From Thermoplasmata archaeon (GTDB lineage Archaea; Thermoplasmatota; Thermoplasmata; Lutacidiplasmatales; UBA184): a stretch of DNA of 6,133 nucleotides. The stretch is taken from NCBI GenBank assembly GCA_021848165.1, contig JAJZMW010000051.1, forward strand, positions 1 to 6,133, written 5' to 3'. Both the position numbers and the translations under genes were made by a program. Shown piece by piece: positions 5,212 through 6,133 of the stretch (position 1 is its first letter; every line of letters begins with the position of its first letter). The notes under the pieces are model-generated. The model did no database searches, was not told where the DNA came from, and saw only the letters and a program-made list of their open reading frames with translations.

Positions 5212-5750
5212 CGTTCCCGCCGGCGCCGGGCCGGCGGTCGGCGGAGACGATCGAGCTTCCGGGCGAGCTGGCGGGCGGACCGGGCCCCGTGCCCGGCGAG
5301 ACGCCGTCGGGCCTCCGGGGCCGGGAACGCTCCCTCGTCCCGCACGAGCGTGAGGAACCCGTCGAGCTGGCCCTGCCATTGCAGCCGGACCCAGGCTTCG
5401 CGCTCCGGCGCGGGGATCATCTCGAGGACGAGGTGGCGCAGGTTGACCCACCGGCCGGCGCCGGACCCGATCCAGCGGCGCATCTCGCGCAGCCGGGCGC
5501 GGCCGGGCGGTGCGATCGTGTAGGTCTTGCGGCCGTTCCGACGATCGACGCGGGCCAGCCCGTGCTCGACCAGGCTCTTCAGGATCGGGTAGATCGCCCC
5601 GGCGCCGGGACGCCAACCTCCGTGCGTGGCGGCCCGGATCCGCTCGGCGACCTGCCAGCCGTAGATCGGTCCCTCGCTCATCAGGTGCAGCGCGTACAGG
5701 CCGACGAGACCGCCGCGGCCGCCGCGCCCGAACCTCGGAGGAGGGGCCAT
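5208..5750 (-). CDS. PadR-family transcriptional regulator
   Basis: A 180-aa protein with an N-terminal winged helix-turn-helix at about 14-88. The pieces LYALHLMSEGPIYGWQVAER, PGAGAIYPILKSLVEHGLAR and the wing RNGRKTYTIAPPGRARL follow the PadR pattern closely. The C-terminal part (about 100-150) contains the dimerisation-type helices, and the last 30 or so residues are very Arg-rich. PadR proteins are typically repressors that sense small molecules; here the gene is first in an operon with an ABC exporter, so it probably controls the exporter and itself. The ATG at 5750 has a TATA-like element 26 bases upstream and no Shine-Dalgarno, pointing to a leaderless mRNA. A 14-bp palindrome sits just beyond the TATA element as a candidate operator. 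Confidence 0.93.
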   Translation of the reverse strand: MAPPPRFGRGGRGGLVGLYALHLMSEGPIYGWQVAERIRAATHGGWRPGAGAIYPILKSLVEHGLARVDRRNGRKTYTIAPPGRARLREMRRWIGSGAGRWVNLRHLVLEMIPAPEREAWVRLQWQGQLDGFLTLVRDEGAFPAPEARRRLAGHGARSARQLARKLDRLRRPPARRRRER

Positions 5751-5772
5751 CGGACCGGGGACGGAACGGGGC

Positions 5773-5780
5773 CATATGTA
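5773..5780 (-). promoter_or_regulatory. TATA-like element of the PadR-ABC operon
   Basis: Minus-strand TACATATG is centred about 26 bases before the PadR ATG, consistent with a leaderless archaeal promoter for the three-gene operon. It is an AT-rich island in otherwise GC-rich DNA. Confidence 0.6.
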
Positions 5781-5788
5781 GGCATCGA

Positions 5789-5802
5789 TATCGAATTCGA
5801 TA
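5789..5802. promoter_or_regulatory. Perfect 14-bp palindrome, candidate operator
   Basis: TATCGAATTCGATA is an exact dyad; a second overlapping 10-bp dyad TCGATATCGA occupies 5785-5794. Together they abut the upstream (BRE) side of the PadR TATA-like element, in the 149-base gap divergent to the pirin gene. The position suits an operator for the PadR protein or another dimeric regulator. It does not contain the ATGT/ACAT half-sites known for some PadR operators, so the binding partner is inferred. Confidence 0.5.
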
Positions 5803-5859
5803 GGGGAACCCGCACCGGCGCGGCACGGCGGGAGGGGGGACGCGCGCGTTCGCGCAACC

Positions 5860-5865
5860 TTATAC
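5860..5865 (+). promoter_or_regulatory. TATA-like element of the pirin gene
   Basis: TTATAC within AACCTTATACGG is the only AT-rich core before the pirin gene on this strand. Transcription would start about 25 bases on, near 5888, giving a short leader of about 12 bases with the Shine-Dalgarno. Confidence 0.55.
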
Positions 5866-5890
5866 GGGGGCGCGCCGAGGTACTGGGCCG

Positions 5891-5897
5891 GGAGGAG
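5891..5897 (+). promoter_or_regulatory. Shine-Dalgarno of the pirin gene
   Basis: GGAGGAG ends 2 bases before the ATG at 5900; with GAGG as core the spacing is still close to normal. It fixes this ATG as the pirin start. Confidence 0.6.
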
Positions 5898-5899
5898 CG

Positions 5900-6133
5900 A
5901 TGGGCGAGACGACGCGCGCGATCACGCACCGGTTCCCCGGCGTGGAGACGATGGAGGGCGCGGGGGTCCGCCTGCGCCGCATGTTCGGCAACGGGCAGGT
6001 CCCGCTCTTCGACCCGTACCTCCTCCTCGACAACTTCGGCTCATCGAACCCGGCCGACTACCTCGCCGGGTTCCCCTGGCATCCCCACCGCGGGATCGAG
6101 ACGGTCACCTACATGCTCGCAGGGAAGGTCGCG
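5900..6133 (+). CDS. Pirin-family protein, 3' truncated by the window edge
   Basis: The first 78 residues of a cupin-fold pirin. Diagnostic pieces: VRLRRMFGNG (23-32), FDPYLLLDNFGS (37-48), and GFPWHPHRGIETVTYMLAGK (57-76). His61 and His63 of the HPHRG motif match the first two metal ligands of pirins; the other His and Glu ligands would lie beyond the window. Pirins bind a metal, often Fe; some bacterial and human members show quercetin 2,3-dioxygenase activity, others act as redox sensors or cofactors. Which applies here is unknown. The gene is divergent from the PadR-ABC operon with 149 bases between the starts, so shared regulation is possible but not shown. Confidence 0.93.
   Translation, partial: MGETTRAITHRFPGVETMEGAGVRLRRMFGNGQVPLFDPYLLLDNFGSSNPADYLAGFPWHPHRGIETVTYMLAGKVA

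Noticed and set aside
4621..5523. Plus-strand ORF (300 codons) opposite ATPase and PadR
   Set aside because: Antisense to two genes with intact motifs; composition is low complexity and no domain is visible.
1..6133. CRISPR array, insertion sequence, toxin-antitoxin or defence cassette
   Set aside because: No regularly spaced repeats, transposase motifs, terminal repeats or recognisable defence domains were found on either strand.

Overview
This is a very GC-rich, gene-dense fragment that looks archaeal. Short AT-rich TATA-like elements sit about 26-27 bases upstream of three start codons, which is the pattern of leaderless archaeal transcription. Other starts carry clear Shine-Dalgarno sequences (GAGGGG, GAGGAG, GGAGGAG). 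A DUF981-type membrane protein and a one-finger C2H2 protein also fit an archaeon. A Thermoplasmatota-like lineage is my guess, not something the sequence proves. I see no rRNA, tRNA, CRISPR array, transposase or phage gene, and the window reads as chromosomal housekeeping and accessory sequence.

Left part (1-1635, + strand): the 3' part of a tandem-CBS-domain protein, an OsmC/Ohr-like protein, and a class I SAM-dependent methyltransferase with a His-rich N-terminus. The OsmC and methyltransferase genes are 7 bases apart and no promoter is evident between the CBS and OsmC genes, so the three may form one transcript. A palindrome-rich convergent gap (1636-1754) follows.

Middle (1755-3357): a minus-strand pair, a 30-codon small ORF followed after 1 base by a multi-pass DUF981-like membrane protein, transcribed from a TATA-like element near 2536. 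Divergently, on the + strand, lies an SRPBCC-fold protein with a leaderless-type promoter. It ends tail-to-tail with a 53-aa C2H2 zinc-finger protein, and the two stop codons share a CTAG.

Right part (3428-5750, - strand): an operon of a PadR-family regulator, an ABC ATPase and an ABC-2 permease, in that transcription order. Both junctions are ATGA overlaps. This is the usual layout of a PadR-controlled drug or lipid exporter of the DrrAB type. A perfect 14-bp palindrome just upstream of the PadR TATA element is a candidate operator. Divergent from it, the window ends inside a pirin-family gene with its own TATA element and Shine-Dalgarno.

No complete novel system is evident. The most original points are two small proteins (30 and 53 aa), the second encoded just downstream of a palindromic TATA element, the translationally coupled 30-codon ORF, the PadR/pirin intergenic palindrome, and an ABC ATPase lacking the usual Q-loop glutamine.
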